DNA of 64,000 nucleotides, from contig CBDEVW010000005.1 in assembly GCA_965243755.1 (NCBI GenBank), forward strand, positions 186,001 to 250,000. The letters run 5' to 3'. The notes below the pieces were generated by a model. It did no database searches. It was not told where the DNA came from and saw only the letters and a program-made list of their open reading frames with translations. Source of the stretch: JANSWY01 sp965243755. GTDB lineage: Bacteria; Bacteroidota; Bacteroidia; Cytophagales; Cyclobacteriaceae. Within the stretch, counting starts at the first letter, position 1; each line of letters opens with the position of its first letter. Below, one piece after another: positions 1-9,029 of this stretch. The translations under genes were made by a program, and so were the position numbers.

Positions 1-2
1 TT

Positions 3-368
3 TATCTGATATTTGGGATACTGAAATTTTTTCCAAATCTAAGTCCGGCTGAGGAGCTGGCTGGAGAAACAATCAATTTGATCAGTTTTGGATTAATCTC
101 TCCGGCAGTAGGAATATTTATTCTGGCATTGGGGGAATCTTTGATAGGAGCCATGCTGGTGTTTAACCTACGCGTGAAACTGGTCCTTTTATTAGCTATC
201 CTGCATATGTTATGCACATTCTTACCTTTGATATTATTGCCGGGTTATTCATTTCAACAAACGCCGTTTAGTTTGTCCATCGTTGGGCAATACATTATCA
301 AAAATATCATTTTGGTGAGTGCCATGCTGGTATTGCTTGCACAGCATGAAAGGAAATCCGCGACTTAA
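3..368 (+). CDS. DoxX-like small membrane protein, 5'-truncated by window edge
   Basis: The frame is open to the left edge, so the true start lies outside the window; an internal TTG at 78 is not needed. The visible part is almost all hydrophobic and has about three membrane segments. The N-terminal visible stretch (a GxLKFFP-like motif followed by SPAEELA) resembles small DoxX/DUF417-like inner-membrane proteins, whose biochemical role is poorly defined. The stop overlaps the convergent psd stop by 4 bases. The family call rests on the hydrophobic pattern and the KFFP/SPAE motif only, so treat it as tentative. Confidence 0.6.
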   Translation, partial: YLIFGILKFFPNLSPAEELAGETINLISFGLISPAVGIFILALGESLIGAMLVFNLRVKLVLLLAILHMLCTFLPLILLPGYSFQQTPFSLSIVGQYIIKNIILVSAMLVLLAQHERKSAT

Positions 369-1018
369 GCTAGTTCAGCGATCACTGTCCGCCCTGCTTT
401 GGTTTTTTGGCCAATTTCAACTTTTATTTCAGCATCTAGCGGTAAAAAGAGGTCTACTCTTGAGCCAAATTTGATAAAACCAAACTCCACCCCCTGGTCT
501 ACTTTCTGCCCTTCTTCGAGGTACCACTTGATTCGTCGAGCCATAGCTCCGGCTATTTGGCGAATAAGGATCTGCAAACCATTTTCTGTTTCATACACAA
601 TGGTGGTTCGCTCATTTTCTGTGCTGGACTTAGGGTGCCAGGCAACCAGGTACTTGCCAGGATGATATTTAAAATATTTTATCAGTCCTGAAACCGGGTT
701 TCTGTTTACATGAACATTTACAGGAGACATAAAGATGGACACCTGCCTTCTTTTTTCATTGAGGTATTCAGTTTCCTCAGTTTCCTCAATTACCACAACT
801 TTACCATCTGCAGGTGCATAAACGACCTTATCGTTTGTCGCAATGGTAATAGAGGGATTTCTGAAGAATTGTAAAACAAGAAGGAAGAGCACTACAGTGG
901 TAGCGATAATCAAATTACTGATCAGAGATTGGTCAATATATGTAAGTGCGGCATAATTAACTGCTGCAAACACAATGAGCAGTACTACCAATAATGTTCT
1001 TCCTTCTTTATGTATCAT
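365..1018 (-). CDS. psd: Phosphatidylserine decarboxylase family proenzyme
   Basis: Decarboxylates phosphatidylserine to phosphatidylethanolamine at the inner membrane. Two N-terminal membrane helices (about residues 7-25 and 34-51) precede the catalytic domain, which carries ADGKVV near 70, FMSPVNVHVNR near 96-106, and KFGSR near 183-187. In this short (about 217 residue) Psd subgroup the Gly185-Ser186 bond is the expected self-cleavage site, which turns Ser186 into the pyruvoyl cofactor. It starts 18 bases downstream of glutamate dehydrogenase, probably in the same transcript. The phospholipid gene cdsA lies a little further upstream on the same strand, which fits a phosphatidylethanolamine role. 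Confidence 0.93.
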   Translation of the reverse strand: MIHKEGRTLLVVLLIVFAAVNYAALTYIDQSLISNLIIATTVVLFLLVLQFFRNPSITIATNDKVVYAPADGKVVVIEETEETEYLNEKRRQVSIFMSPVNVHVNRNPVSGLIKYFKYHPGKYLVAWHPKSSTENERTTIVYETENGLQILIRQIAGAMARRIKWYLEEGQKVDQGVEFGFIKFGSRVDLFLPLDAEIKVEIGQKTKAGRTVIAELA

Positions 1019-1036
1019 TTGTCTGTTGACTACAAA

Positions 1037-2311
1037 TTAAAAACCACCACGATAGGTGTATGTTTTGGCCACTTTATCGATGGCAACAATATAAGCCGCA
1101 ATCCTTAAAGAAACATCATACTTTTGGGATGTCTCATAAACTTTCTGGAAGGCCGTCTTCATGATTCTGTCAGATCGTCTGTTAACACGCTCTGCAGTCC
1201 ACTTATATCCAAGTCTGTTTTGTACCCACTCAAAGTAAGAAACCGTTACTCCTCCAGCGTTGGCAAGGATATCAGGTACAGCCATTATTCCCTTTTCATT
1301 CACAATGGAATCCGCTTTTGCTGAGGTAGGTCCGTTGGCTCCCTCCACAATTAATTTCGCCTTGATTTTATCGGCATTCTTAACAGTAATGACATCTTCT
1401 ACGGCAGCAGGAACCAGCACATCAACATCCAGTAGTAACAATTCATCCGGATCTATTTTCTCTGCGCCATCAAACCCTTCCAGACTTCCGTTGTTGTTAT
1501 TTCTGTAATCAATGGCTTTTTGTATGTTGATACCATTGTCGTTGAAATACGCTCCCGAAAGATCACTTATACCACAGATTTGCGCACCTCTTTCTTCCAG
1601 AAGGTATGCAGCCCATGAACCAACATTACCAAATCCCTGTATTGAGCATTTTGCTTTGAATGGATTGATCTTTAGTTTCTCCATAGCAGCAAGGGCTGAT
1701 ATCATCACACCCCGACCAGTGGCTTCTGTTCTACCCAAAGATCCTCCTAGTACCAATGGCTTACCAGTAACTACAGCATTCACGGTCATCCCCTGAGCAC
1801 GTGAGTATTGGTCCATCAACCAGGCCATTTCTGCGGGTCCTGTTCCCATGTCTGGAGCTGGAATGTCTTTGTCTGGTCCGAAAACCTCATGCATTGCAGA
1901 CGTGTATGCCCGGGTAAGTCTTTCTACTTCACCTCTCGACATTTCTCTGGGGTTACATTTGATACCTCCTTTGGCACCACCATAAGGAATGTCCACTACA
2001 GCACATTTCCAGGTCATCCATGCTGCCAGCGCTTTTACTTCATCGATGTTAACATCCATATCATATCGGATACCACCTTTTGATGGACCAAGTATGTTGG
2101 AATGAATTACACGATACCCTTCAAATACTTTGATGGAGCCATCATCCATTGTTACTGGAAGAGATACCATCACCTGTTTTTCTGGTGATTTCAATACGTT
2201 ATACACTTCATCATTGAGCCCAAGGTGCTGTGCTGCAATGTGAAATCTTGACATCATTGACTCAAAAGGATTTTCTTTATCCTTGATTGGAGCCGGTTCA
2301 ATGTAAGCCAT
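1037..2311 (-). CDS. gdhA: Glu/Leu/Phe/Val dehydrogenase family, probable glutamate dehydrogenase
   Basis: Catalyses the reversible oxidative deamination of glutamate (or a similar amino acid) to 2-oxoglutarate and ammonia with NAD(P). At 424 residues it has the usual length. The GGIRYD motif near residues 80-85 and PYGGAKGGI near 109-117 hold the substrate and catalytic lysines of the family. A GFGNVGSWAA nucleotide-binding motif follows near 223-232, and the C-terminus has the NAGGVTVSYFEW signature. A good Bacteroidota promoter lies upstream at 2348-2376. Glutamate is the likely substrate; leucine or valine dehydrogenase cannot be excluded by eye. Confidence 0.9.
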   Translation of the reverse strand: MAYIEPAPIKDKENPFESMMSRFHIAAQHLGLNDEVYNVLKSPEKQVMVSLPVTMDDGSIKVFEGYRVIHSNILGPSKGGIRYDMDVNIDEVKALAAWMTWKCAVVDIPYGGAKGGIKCNPREMSRGEVERLTRAYTSAMHEVFGPDKDIPAPDMGTGPAEMAWLMDQYSRAQGMTVNAVVTGKPLVLGGSLGRTEATGRGVMISALAAMEKLKINPFKAKCSIQGFGNVGSWAAYLLEERGAQICGISDLSGAYFNDNGINIQKAIDYRNNNNGSLEGFDGAEKIDPDELLLLDVDVLVPAAVEDVITVKNADKIKAKLIVEGANGPTSAKADSIVNEKGIMAVPDILANAGGVTVSYFEWVQNRLGYKWTAERVNRRSDRIMKTAFQKVYETSQKYDVSLRIAAYIVAIDKVAKTYTYRGGF

Positions 2312-2347
2312 ACCGTCTGTTTATAGGTAAATATTGTTTATAGGCTG

Positions 2348-2376
2348 CAAAACTAAAGAAAGCGCCAATATTTCAA
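2348..2376 (-). promoter_or_regulatory. Bacteroidota-type promoter for gdhA-psd
   Basis: On the minus strand a TTG (complement of 2374-2376) is followed after 18 bases by TAGTTTTG (complement of 2348-2355). This matches the Bacteroidota -33/-7 pattern TTTG...TAnnTTTG and sits about 37 bases before the gdhA start. Confidence 0.6.
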
Positions 2377-2467
2377 ATGCTTAAGAATGGTTTTTACCAA
2401 CCCATAAGAAAATAATTCAATCGATTGAAAAATACCCTTAATCAGTAATAATTACAAGGTATCTGAT

Positions 2468-3292
2468 TTAGAATAGCTCAAGAAATACCACAATAAATGG
2501 CATTGACAATAAAAGTCCGTCAAACCGATCTAAAAAACCCCCATGACCCGGAATTGACTTACCGGAATCTTTAATTTGGATGCTTCTTTTGAACATAGAT
2601 TCTACCAAATCTCCGTAAGTTCCGGCTACAATTATGATGATAGCTACGGAAATCCACTGCCATATTTCCAGGTCTTTGAAGTAGTAAGAAAAGATAATGG
2701 CAGCAGTCAGGGCGAAAACAGAACCTCCAATGCTCCCTTCCCAGGATTTCTTGGGTGATACCCTTTCAAATAATTTGTGTTTTCCAAACTTTACCCCGGC
2801 AAAATAGGCGCCCGTATCACTACACCACAAGATCATCAATATGCCGATGATGACCTGATAACTATAGGTGCCCTCGGTGACTGCAAATGCTGCCACATTC
2901 AATAGGGAGAATGGGAGTGCGCAATAGATAATCCCCAGGAAAAAAAATGCGATATTGATGAATGGGCTCTCTTCATTCTTCTTATAAAGTTTAATGAAAT
3001 AGATCAATGCACTTAGCGGGAACAATGCAAAGTACCATTTGGTGGAGATCATTTCATTCTCAACTAAAAAAGTAATGACGAACAGTAAGCCTCCAACAAA
3101 CACTCCCAGCACTCTCATGGGAATAAAACTTTGGGATCTTACCAATCTGTAAAATTCCCATTGTGTGATCAGGGTGATGGTAAGAAACACCGCAAAAAAG
3201 GTCCATCTGCCAATCAGGATAGATGAAATAATAATGAAAGCACCAATTATCGCAGCTATTACACGCTGCACCAGTTCATTTTTCTTATTCAA
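2468..3292 (-). CDS. cdsA: Phosphatidate cytidylyltransferase
   Basis: Makes CDP-diacylglycerol from phosphatidic acid and CTP, the branch point of phospholipid synthesis, in the inner membrane. The 274-residue protein has about seven to eight hydrophobic segments. Its C-terminal half has SPKKSWEGSIGG (about residues 178-189) and the family signature SIQIKDSGKSIPGHGGFLDR (about 237-256). The 5' end overlaps the DUF2007 gene by 8 bases, so the CPBP-DUF2007-cdsA genes form one unit on the minus strand. Confidence 0.95.
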   Translation of the reverse strand: MNKKNELVQRVIAAIIGAFIIISSILIGRWTFFAVFLTITLITQWEFYRLVRSQSFIPMRVLGVFVGGLLFVITFLVENEMISTKWYFALFPLSALIYFIKLYKKNEESPFINIAFFFLGIIYCALPFSLLNVAAFAVTEGTYSYQVIIGILMILWCSDTGAYFAGVKFGKHKLFERVSPKKSWEGSIGGSVFALTAAIIFSYYFKDLEIWQWISVAIIIIVAGTYGDLVESMFKRSIQIKDSGKSIPGHGGFLDRFDGLLLSMPFIVVFLELF

Positions 3293-3491
3293 AGCGAATG
3301 TCTTCCTTAATTATTTTGATTGCTCTGAGCACCTCATCAGGATTCACTAAAACCTCGTAACGTCCCAAATGATACGCAGAATCTTTTTTGCTCAATATTA
3401 CAGATTTAATATTGTTTTCGAGCAACACTGACTTTACTATTTCAGCCCGATACATTAGTTCATCCGAATATACATTTTGCCAGCTACTCAT
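3285..3491 (-). CDS. DUF2007 domain protein (putative signal-transducing small protein)
   Basis: A 68-residue cytosolic protein of the DUF2007 type: a short alpha/beta fold beginning with a VYSDELMYRAEIVKSVLLENNI-like stretch and ending with a VLVNPDEVLRAIKII segment. No catalytic residues are apparent. It overlaps the protease gene upstream by 8 bases and cdsA downstream by 8 bases, so translation is probably coupled. DUF2007 proteins are often found beside phospholipid or envelope genes, but their function is not established. Confidence 0.8.
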   Translation of the reverse strand: MSSWQNVYSDELMYRAEIVKSVLLENNIKSVILSKKDSAYHLGRYEVLVNPDEVLRAIKIIKEDIRFE

Positions 3492-4407
3492 TGGATGGTT
3501 GATTACTAAATTGTTTCAAAAAACTAAAAAACGCATACCCAAAGGCAAGTGCAAAAACGGCGACCACATAAAGTGGAATGCTTTCCGTATCTTCAATGTC
3601 ATACTCAATCATTGACAGATTGTATAGATAAACCAACACGATGGAAAGTCCATTATTTATGAAGTGAGCAATCATTGGATAGATAATATTTCCCGAATAG
3701 TGATAAAAGTAGCCAAATAGCACACCCAGAAACATCCTAGGCACAAAACCGAAGAACTGCATATGAATAGCGGCAAAGATCAGTCCTGTTAACCAAATTG
3801 CCACGTGGTGATTGTTGAACATCTTCTGGAAGATGGGTTGTAACACACCCCTGAACAACAATTCCTCACCCACCGCAGCTATTCCTGCAATCACAACCAA
3901 CGCCATCACAAATTGGCCGGGACCATCAAAAGTTGTGAGAAATGTAGTCAGTTCGGCCAGCTTATCTTCGTTAGCTCGGGCAAACTCTTCAAAAGATTTA
4001 AGAAATTCCGGAAACTCTACATTCTTGTTCCATTCAATGAATACGCTGTTGACAATCATGAAGCAAAATGTAGCAGCCGCAGTTAGGAGAGCAGCTTTTT
4101 GGAAACCTTCCTGTCTGAAAAAAAATGATATCGGATTGCTTCGTAAATGAAAGATGATGAATAAAACTGGTGCCAATAAGAATAAACTGATGGACGTTAA
4201 ACCCTGCATAATCATCAGACTCCACCAGTCAGAGCTATCGGCATTGGTTAAGTTGGTGGTGCTGATATCCATACCGAAAAGCTGAGTCAGCAGCGCTGTG
4301 AATATTGCGGCGACAAACAATCCCACGCACACAAATGCAAATAGCATGAGCAACATTAGAAAGGGATTTCTATCCTCAGCAAGAACCGGGTTTCGTGAAT
4401 TAGTCAT
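3484..4407 (-). CDS. CPBP family intramembrane metalloprotease
   Basis: A membrane protein of 307 residues with about eight helices. The CPBP (Abi) motif EExxxR is seen at Glu181-Glu182 and Arg186, followed by a second histidine-containing helix (IHMQFFGF) and a third (MIAHFINN), the three metal-site motifs of the family. Members include Rce1-type prenyl-protein proteases and bacteriocin-immunity proteins; the substrate here is unknown. It is the first gene of a run with DUF2007 and cdsA. A TATTTTTG -7 element on the minus strand (4427-4434) is close to the start. Confidence 0.88.
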   Translation of the reverse strand: MTNSRNPVLAEDRNPFLMLLMLFAFVCVGLFVAAIFTALLTQLFGMDISTTNLTNADSSDWWSLMIMQGLTSISLFLLAPVLFIIFHLRSNPISFFFRQEGFQKAALLTAAATFCFMIVNSVFIEWNKNVEFPEFLKSFEEFARANEDKLAELTTFLTTFDGPGQFVMALVVIAGIAAVGEELLFRGVLQPIFQKMFNNHHVAIWLTGLIFAAIHMQFFGFVPRMFLGVLFGYFYHYSGNIIYPMIAHFINNGLSIVLVYLYNLSMIEYDIEDTESIPLYVVAVFALAFGYAFFSFLKQFSNQPSNE

Positions 4408-4414
4408 ATTAGGC

Positions 4415-4454
4415 TAAATTTGCAGGCAAAAATATAAAATAAAGCTTTGGTCAA
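4415..4454. promoter_or_regulatory. Overlapping divergent promoters for dusB (+) and the CPBP gene (-)
   Basis: Plus strand: TAAATTTG at 4415-4422 fits the -7 element TAnnTTTG for dusB. Minus strand: TATTTTTG (complement of 4427-4434) with TTG (complement of 4452-4454) and a 17-base spacer fits a promoter for the CPBP operon. The -7 boxes are only four bases apart, so the two transcripts could compete for polymerase. Confidence 0.45.
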
Positions 4455-5445
4455 GATAGGAAACTTAGAGATTGGTGAATTTCCTTTGTTACTGGCGCCT
4501 ATGGAGGATGTAAGTGATCCACCTTTTAGAGCCGTGTGCAAAGAGAATGGTGCAGACTTGATGTACACTGAGTTTATTTCTGCGGAAGGATTAATCCGGG
4601 ATGCAGCAAAAAGTGTACAAAAGCTTGACATCTATGATTACGAACGTCCCATTGGCATTCAGATATTTGGGGACAAAATTGAGTCCATGCGTCAGGCAGC
4701 AGCCATCGCTGAAGAGGCCGATCCTGAATTGGTCGACATTAACTATGGCTGTCCGGTGAAAAAGGTGGCTTGCAAAGGAGCAGGTGCAGGAATCCTTTTG
4801 GATATCCCCAAAATGCAGAAAATGACGGAGGAAATCGTGAAGCAGGTGCAGAAACCGGTCACAGTAAAAACCAGGTTGGGATGGGACGATAGCACCATTA
4901 GAATTGTTGAGGTGGCAAAGCGACTGCAGGATGTAGGAATACAGGCACTGACGATTCATGGCAGGACGAGACAGCAGATGTATAAAGGAGTTGCTGACTG
5001 GACCAAAATAGCGGAGGTTAAAAATCACCCTGACATTCATATTCCAATTTTTGGTAATGGAGACATTGATTCTCCTGAAAAGGCCCTGGAGTATAAAAAC
5101 AAATATGGTGTAGATGGCATAATGATTGGCAGGGCAGCAATTGGCTATCCATGGATATTTAATGAAATTAAGCATTTCTTCGCAACAGGTGAACATCTGG
5201 CAGCTCCAACAATGGCTGAAAGAGTTGCAGTGGCCAAAAAGCATCTTAAATTTTCTGTAGAATGGAAAGGGGATCGTACCGGAATTTATGAAATGAGAAG
5301 ACATTACACTAATTATTTCCGTGGTATCCCTCACTTCAAACCCTATCGAACACAATTGGTAGAATCAGAGAGCTTTGATGAACTAATGAGCATATTGGAT
5401 GAGGTAGCAGAGAAATTTGCTACTCACGAATTAATCTCAGCCTAG
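4447..5445 (+). CDS. dusB: tRNA dihydrouridine synthase B
   Basis: An FMN-dependent TIM-barrel enzyme that reduces specific uridines in the tRNA D-loop to dihydrouridine. The N-terminus has the family signature LLAPMEDVSD (about residues 15-24). The conserved INYGCPVKKV segment with the catalytic cysteine follows near 98-107, then VKTRLGWD near 139-146 and IMIGRAAIGYPW near 222-233. The start is a TTG, chosen because the conserved N-terminal strand begins immediately after it. The stop codon directly abuts the ATG of the next gene, implying co-transcription. Confidence 0.95.
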   Translation: MVKIGNLEIGEFPLLLAPMEDVSDPPFRAVCKENGADLMYTEFISAEGLIRDAAKSVQKLDIYDYERPIGIQIFGDKIESMRQAAAIAEEADPELVDINYGCPVKKVACKGAGAGILLDIPKMQKMTEEIVKQVQKPVTVKTRLGWDDSTIRIVEVAKRLQDVGIQALTIHGRTRQQMYKGVADWTKIAEVKNHPDIHIPIFGNGDIDSPEKALEYKNKYGVDGIMIGRAAIGYPWIFNEIKHFFATGEHLAAPTMAERVAVAKKHLKFSVEWKGDRTGIYEMRRHYTNYFRGIPHFKPYRTQLVESESFDELMSILDEVAEKFATHELISA

Positions 5446-6360
5446 ATGTCAAATAGCCGATCGCTGTTTTCATGGGGCTTACTGATACTCTTGGCCCTGA
5501 TATGGGGTAGTTCTTTTATTCTAATAAAGAAGGGTCTTATTCATCTTACCGCTTTTGAGGTGGGCGCCATTCGAATAATCGCTGCGGCTTTGTTCCTTTC
5601 GCCCATCGCCATCAGGAAGATGAGAAAAATGCCAAAGTCCAAAATCACATTGCTTTTCATTATTGGTCTGGTGGGCAGTTTTGTGCCAGCATTTTTATTC
5701 GCTGTAGCTCAAACACATCTCGAAAGTGCCATTACCGGTGTGATTAATGCGCTCACGCCTTTGTTTGTGATATTAATGGGTTTCCTCTTTTTTTCTCAAA
5801 GGTTTACTGTACGTATTCTTGTTGGTTTGTTGTTGGGTTTTGTCGGAACAGCCATCCTCATCATGTCCGGTCAGAACTTGTCATTTGGCTCCTTCAATGG
5901 TTATGCACTCTATGTGGTGCTTGCAACTATGATGTATGGGGTAAACCTCAATGTTATCAAGTACTATTTGAAGGAGATCGACTCAATGGCTATTACCAGC
6001 ATCAGTTTGTTGATGGTAGCTCCAATGGCGATCATTATATTGTTTGGGTTCACTGATTTCACGATAAAAATCTCATCAACAGAAACCTGGGGAGCCGTTG
6101 GGTATATTGTTGTACTTGGAGTTGTTGGTACTGCGTTGGCTTTAATTTTATTCAATCATCTGGTGAAAATTACAGATCCTGTTTTTACCAGCTCTGTTAC
6201 TTATATTATTCCAATAGTTGCAGTTGTATGGGGATTGATCGATGGTGAGCAATTGTACCTACTCCATTACTTAGGAATTGTAACCATTTTGGTAGGCGTG
6301 TGGTATACTAATCGGAAAGAAAAAGTGACCCGGAAAAAAGTTGTTGCTGCTAGCCAATAA
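5446..6360 (+). CDS. DMT superfamily EamA-type transporter
   Basis: An inner-membrane protein of 304 residues with ten hydrophobic helices in two homologous EamA halves, the layout of drug/metabolite exporters such as RhaT/YdcZ relatives. The first half has WGSSFILIKKGL near residues 20-31. The substrate is not predictable. The ATG follows the dusB stop with no gap. Its 3' end overlaps the convergent SLC13 gene by 11 bases. Confidence 0.88.
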   Translation: MSNSRSLFSWGLLILLALIWGSSFILIKKGLIHLTAFEVGAIRIIAAALFLSPIAIRKMRKMPKSKITLLFIIGLVGSFVPAFLFAVAQTHLESAITGVINALTPLFVILMGFLFFSQRFTVRILVGLLLGFVGTAILIMSGQNLSFGSFNGYALYVVLATMMYGVNLNVIKYYLKEIDSMAITSISLLMVAPMAIIILFGFTDFTIKISSTETWGAVGYIVVLGVVGTALALILFNHLVKITDPVFTSSVTYIIPIVAVVWGLIDGEQLYLLHYLGIVTILVGVWYTNRKEKVTRKKVVAASQ

Positions 6361-7768
6361 GGTTAGGAACGATAAAATAAGCGATAAGGCCAATAAGTAG
6401 GCTACTTACCAGATTCAGGATAAATCCAGCCCTTACCATATCTGTAATTTCCAATCTTCTTGTACCAAATACGATAGCATTCGGCGCAGTGGCCACAGGA
6501 AGCATAAAGGCGCAGGAAGCTGCAAGTGTACAACCTACCATCAGAGAATATGGGTTGATATTAAGAGTGGCTGACATGGATGCCAAAACTGGTAACATGA
6601 TTGATGCGGTTGCCACATTAGAAGTGATCTCGGTCATGAAATTGATCAGAATGACAATCAGTAATGTAAGTAGCAAAAGATTCATCCCTCCCAGATATGC
6701 AAACTGATCACCAAGCCATACGGCTAAACCTGAGCTCTTAAAAGCGGCCGCAAGTGCAAGCCCGCCACCAAATAGTAAAATAACACCCCAGGGCAATTCC
6801 CTGCTTGATTCCCAGTCAATTATCCTGCTTTTTTTATCCGAAGCTGGAAGGAAAAACAAAACTACTGCACCTGTAAGAGCAATGATCGTATCATGAATGC
6901 CTGGCATCCATGGTTCCAGTAGGAATGGCCGTGTTATCCAGGCAATGGCGGTTATCGTGAAAACTATTAACACGGATTTCTCCTCATAGGAAATCCTACC
7001 CATAGCCTTCAATTCATCCCTGATGAGATTTGAAGCGGGTAGCTGCGTGTCTTTTAATGAAAAGGTAAACTGTGTAAGGCTAAACCACCCAAATCCAATC
7101 AGAAATATGACAAGTGGAAGACCAAATATCATCCATGAAGTAAAGCTCACCTGAATTCCATACAAAGTTTCTGCCTGGCTGACGAAAATTGGGTTTGTGG
7201 GTGTTCCCACCAATGTCGCCATTCCGCCTATTGATGCGCTGTAGGCGATACTAAGTAAAAGAGCCTTTGAGAAGTTATCGAATGCAGGGGTCTTTGGTAC
7301 TTGTTTGGTAATCGCTGCAGCGATTGTTACCATCATTAGTGTGGTGGCAGTGTTGGATATCCACATGGATAGAAATCCTGTAGCCACCATGAAGCCCAGG
7401 ATGATCATTTTGGTACTGCTACCAATTGCATTGACAATGGTTAAAGCTATTCTCTTATGAAGATTCCATTTTTCAATGGCAATGGCAATGATGAAACCAC
7501 CGACAAACAAAAAGAGCATCTTGTCCCCATAAGCAGCAGTTGTTTGAACAATAGGGGCCCCATTGGTGACAGGAAGTAAGATGATGGGAAGAAGAGAAGT
7601 GGCTGGTATTGGGATTGGTTCAGTAACCCACCAAATGGCTACCCATATGGTAACGGCAAGTACTGCCTGGCCTTCGTCTGACAGCTCCTCAAACGAGAAT
7701 AAAAAAAAGGTGATCAAAAAAATAACCGGACCAAGTATTAGTCCGGTTTTTTGCCTTATCGACATCAT
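6350..7768 (-). CDS. SLC13/DASS family sodium:anion (dicarboxylate or sulfate) symporter
   Basis: A 472-residue inner-membrane transporter with about eleven helices. Two family signature hairpins are seen: an SNTATT motif near residue 138 and TSNVATASIMLPV near 391, the Ser-Asn-Thr motifs that bind sodium and a substrate carboxylate in VcINDY-type transporters. It probably imports succinate-like dicarboxylates; sulfate is possible. The start lies 5 bases after the stop of the zinc-ribbon membrane gene, so both are likely co-transcribed. Confidence 0.9.
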   Translation of the reverse strand: MMSIRQKTGLILGPVIFLITFFLFSFEELSDEGQAVLAVTIWVAIWWVTEPIPIPATSLLPIILLPVTNGAPIVQTTAAYGDKMLFLFVGGFIIAIAIEKWNLHKRIALTIVNAIGSSTKMIILGFMVATGFLSMWISNTATTLMMVTIAAAITKQVPKTPAFDNFSKALLLSIAYSASIGGMATLVGTPTNPIFVSQAETLYGIQVSFTSWMIFGLPLVIFLIGFGWFSLTQFTFSLKDTQLPASNLIRDELKAMGRISYEEKSVLIVFTITAIAWITRPFLLEPWMPGIHDTIIALTGAVVLFFLPASDKKSRIIDWESSRELPWGVILLFGGGLALAAAFKSSGLAVWLGDQFAYLGGMNLLLLTLLIVILINFMTEITSNVATASIMLPVLASMSATLNINPYSLMVGCTLAASCAFMLPVATAPNAIVFGTRRLEITDMVRAGFILNLVSSLLIGLIAYFIVPNLIG

Positions 7769-7773
7769 TAATA

Positions 7774-8691
7774 TTATTCTTCATCCAGCTTCGCAAAATC
7801 AAATTCGCTCAGGAATTTGCTTGCTTCTTTGGTATTTTGGAATTCATAATTCTTTTTCTGTCCCTTGTTGCTAAGTACTTCCACTTTTACCGAAATTGGA
7901 ATAGTGGTACTTTTTAATGGGTCATCAATTAAAATGTTGTCCCCAATATCTGAAAGCTCTGGTTTCGATGTTCTGCTTAGTCTTACAGTTTGTCTTTTGA
8001 TACGGTTACAATACGTACATTGAAATTCCTTCTTAATTTCTCCGTCTGCATACTCTGATGGGTGCTTTAGAATCTCTTCTTTCACAAGTTTCAGCGTCTG
8101 GAACCCACATCGATCACATTCCAAAGCCGCAAGATGTCCTTTGTATTTTTCAATCTGCACATAATCCGTATCAGGATCTATCCATACATCATAATCCACC
8201 GAGAATGCATCTTCCTCCGCCTGCATCCCTTCATCCAGGTAGGCATCTTCCTCTTCTTCACTTAGCAATTTCATTTTATTGCCAGTATTTGGGTTGGTTC
8301 GTGGGGTATACCTCAGTTGTTTAAGTTTCTTATTAAGTGGTTTTGGGTAATAATATTTGAAAACCAGGAATGCTACATAGGCATGCAAAACACCCACACA
8401 AAAGGCAGTAAAGAACCGAATGAAAAACCACACAACACTCAATTCCATTGTTTCCTGTCTGATCTGGTTCAGGAACAGGAACAAAGCCCCTGCAAAAATA
8501 AAGTGTGACCACTGGTACCATTGTACTTCATTGGCGCTTACAAAATCGTACTTCAGTTTCATGCTGCCTGCAGCGTAATATTTTATTTTGTAAACGATGT
8601 ATATCAGAATAGAAAGGCCCACCAGTCCGATGGAACCATAAAAACACACAAGGTGCCAGATGTCTAGAAAGTTCAAATATGATTCACTCAT
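7774..8691 (-). CDS. Membrane protein with C-terminal zinc ribbon, unknown function
   Basis: I do not recognise a named family. The 305-residue protein has three hydrophobic segments in the N-terminal third (about residues 14-35, 60-75 and 85-110). A highly acidic stretch (EEEEDAYLDEG) follows. A zinc-ribbon-like region then has CDRC and CTYC pairs about 34 residues apart, near 190-227. The C-terminus is charged and soluble. It precedes the SLC13 transporter by 5 bases and could regulate or assist it, but that is inference from position only. Confidence 0.75.
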   Translation of the reverse strand: MSESYLNFLDIWHLVCFYGSIGLVGLSILIYIVYKIKYYAAGSMKLKYDFVSANEVQWYQWSHFIFAGALFLFLNQIRQETMELSVVWFFIRFFTAFCVGVLHAYVAFLVFKYYYPKPLNKKLKQLRYTPRTNPNTGNKMKLLSEEEEDAYLDEGMQAEEDAFSVDYDVWIDPDTDYVQIEKYKGHLAALECDRCGFQTLKLVKEEILKHPSEYADGEIKKEFQCTYCNRIKRQTVRLSRTSKPELSDIGDNILIDDPLKSTTIPISVKVEVLSNKGQKKNYEFQNTKEASKFLSEFDFAKLDEE

Positions 8692-8789
8692 AACTCAATT
8701 TTATTATTACGCCTATTTAACAATCGGGAGAACCATTTCTATTACTTCCCAGTAGAATTAGTCTCCAAATCCTTCGTAAATTAATACTT

Positions 8790-8993
8790 CTATTCAAATA
8801 ATAAAAACGCCTGGAAATAAGGAAAATTACTGCTTTCAGAATTTGTTGGGCTAACACCAAGCTTACTTTTGATGGTATGAGAAACCTGATTGATTTGCTG
8901 ATCATAATTCCTAATTATTCTCCGCTCAGCTTCGAGTATGTAGGCGATCATCAGTGCGATCAATAAGCATGTTATAATTTTCCGGTTTTTCAT
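8790..8993 (-). CDS. Small single-pass membrane protein, hypothetical
   Basis: A 67-residue ORF starting at MKNRK, with one hydrophobic helix (ITCLLIALMIAYILEA) and a charged C-terminal part (ERRIIRNYDQQINQ). A longer reading from 9032 would place a strong hairpin inside the coding region, so the internal ATG is preferred. No family is recognised. The gene is isolated between intergenic regions and is preceded by a hairpin plus U-tract on the same strand. It may not be a real protein. Confidence 0.4.
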   Translation of the reverse strand: MKNRKIITCLLIALMIAYILEAERRIIRNYDQQINQVSHTIKSKLGVSPTNSESSNFPYFQAFLLFE

Positions 8994-8997
8994 GAGA

Positions 8998-9029
8998 GGA
9001 AAAAAATCCAGCTGCATCACAGCTGGATT
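8998..9029 (-). terminator. Hairpin with U-tract on the minus strand, ahead of the small ORF
   Basis: Arms 9005-9014 and 9020-9029 are perfectly complementary (10 bp, 5-base loop). On the minus strand they are followed by a run of T, the form of an intrinsic terminator. It lies just upstream of the start at 8993 and could be an attenuator in the leader or the end of a short RNA. Confidence 0.5.

Noticed and set aside
4591..5355. 254-residue minus-strand ORF opposite dusB
   Set aside because: It mirrors a well-conserved dusB reading frame; the antisense product has no recognisable features.
8717..8905. 62-residue minus-strand ORF overlapping the small membrane ORF
   Set aside because: It has no hydrophobic anchor or start context and overlaps the better candidate at 8790-8993.
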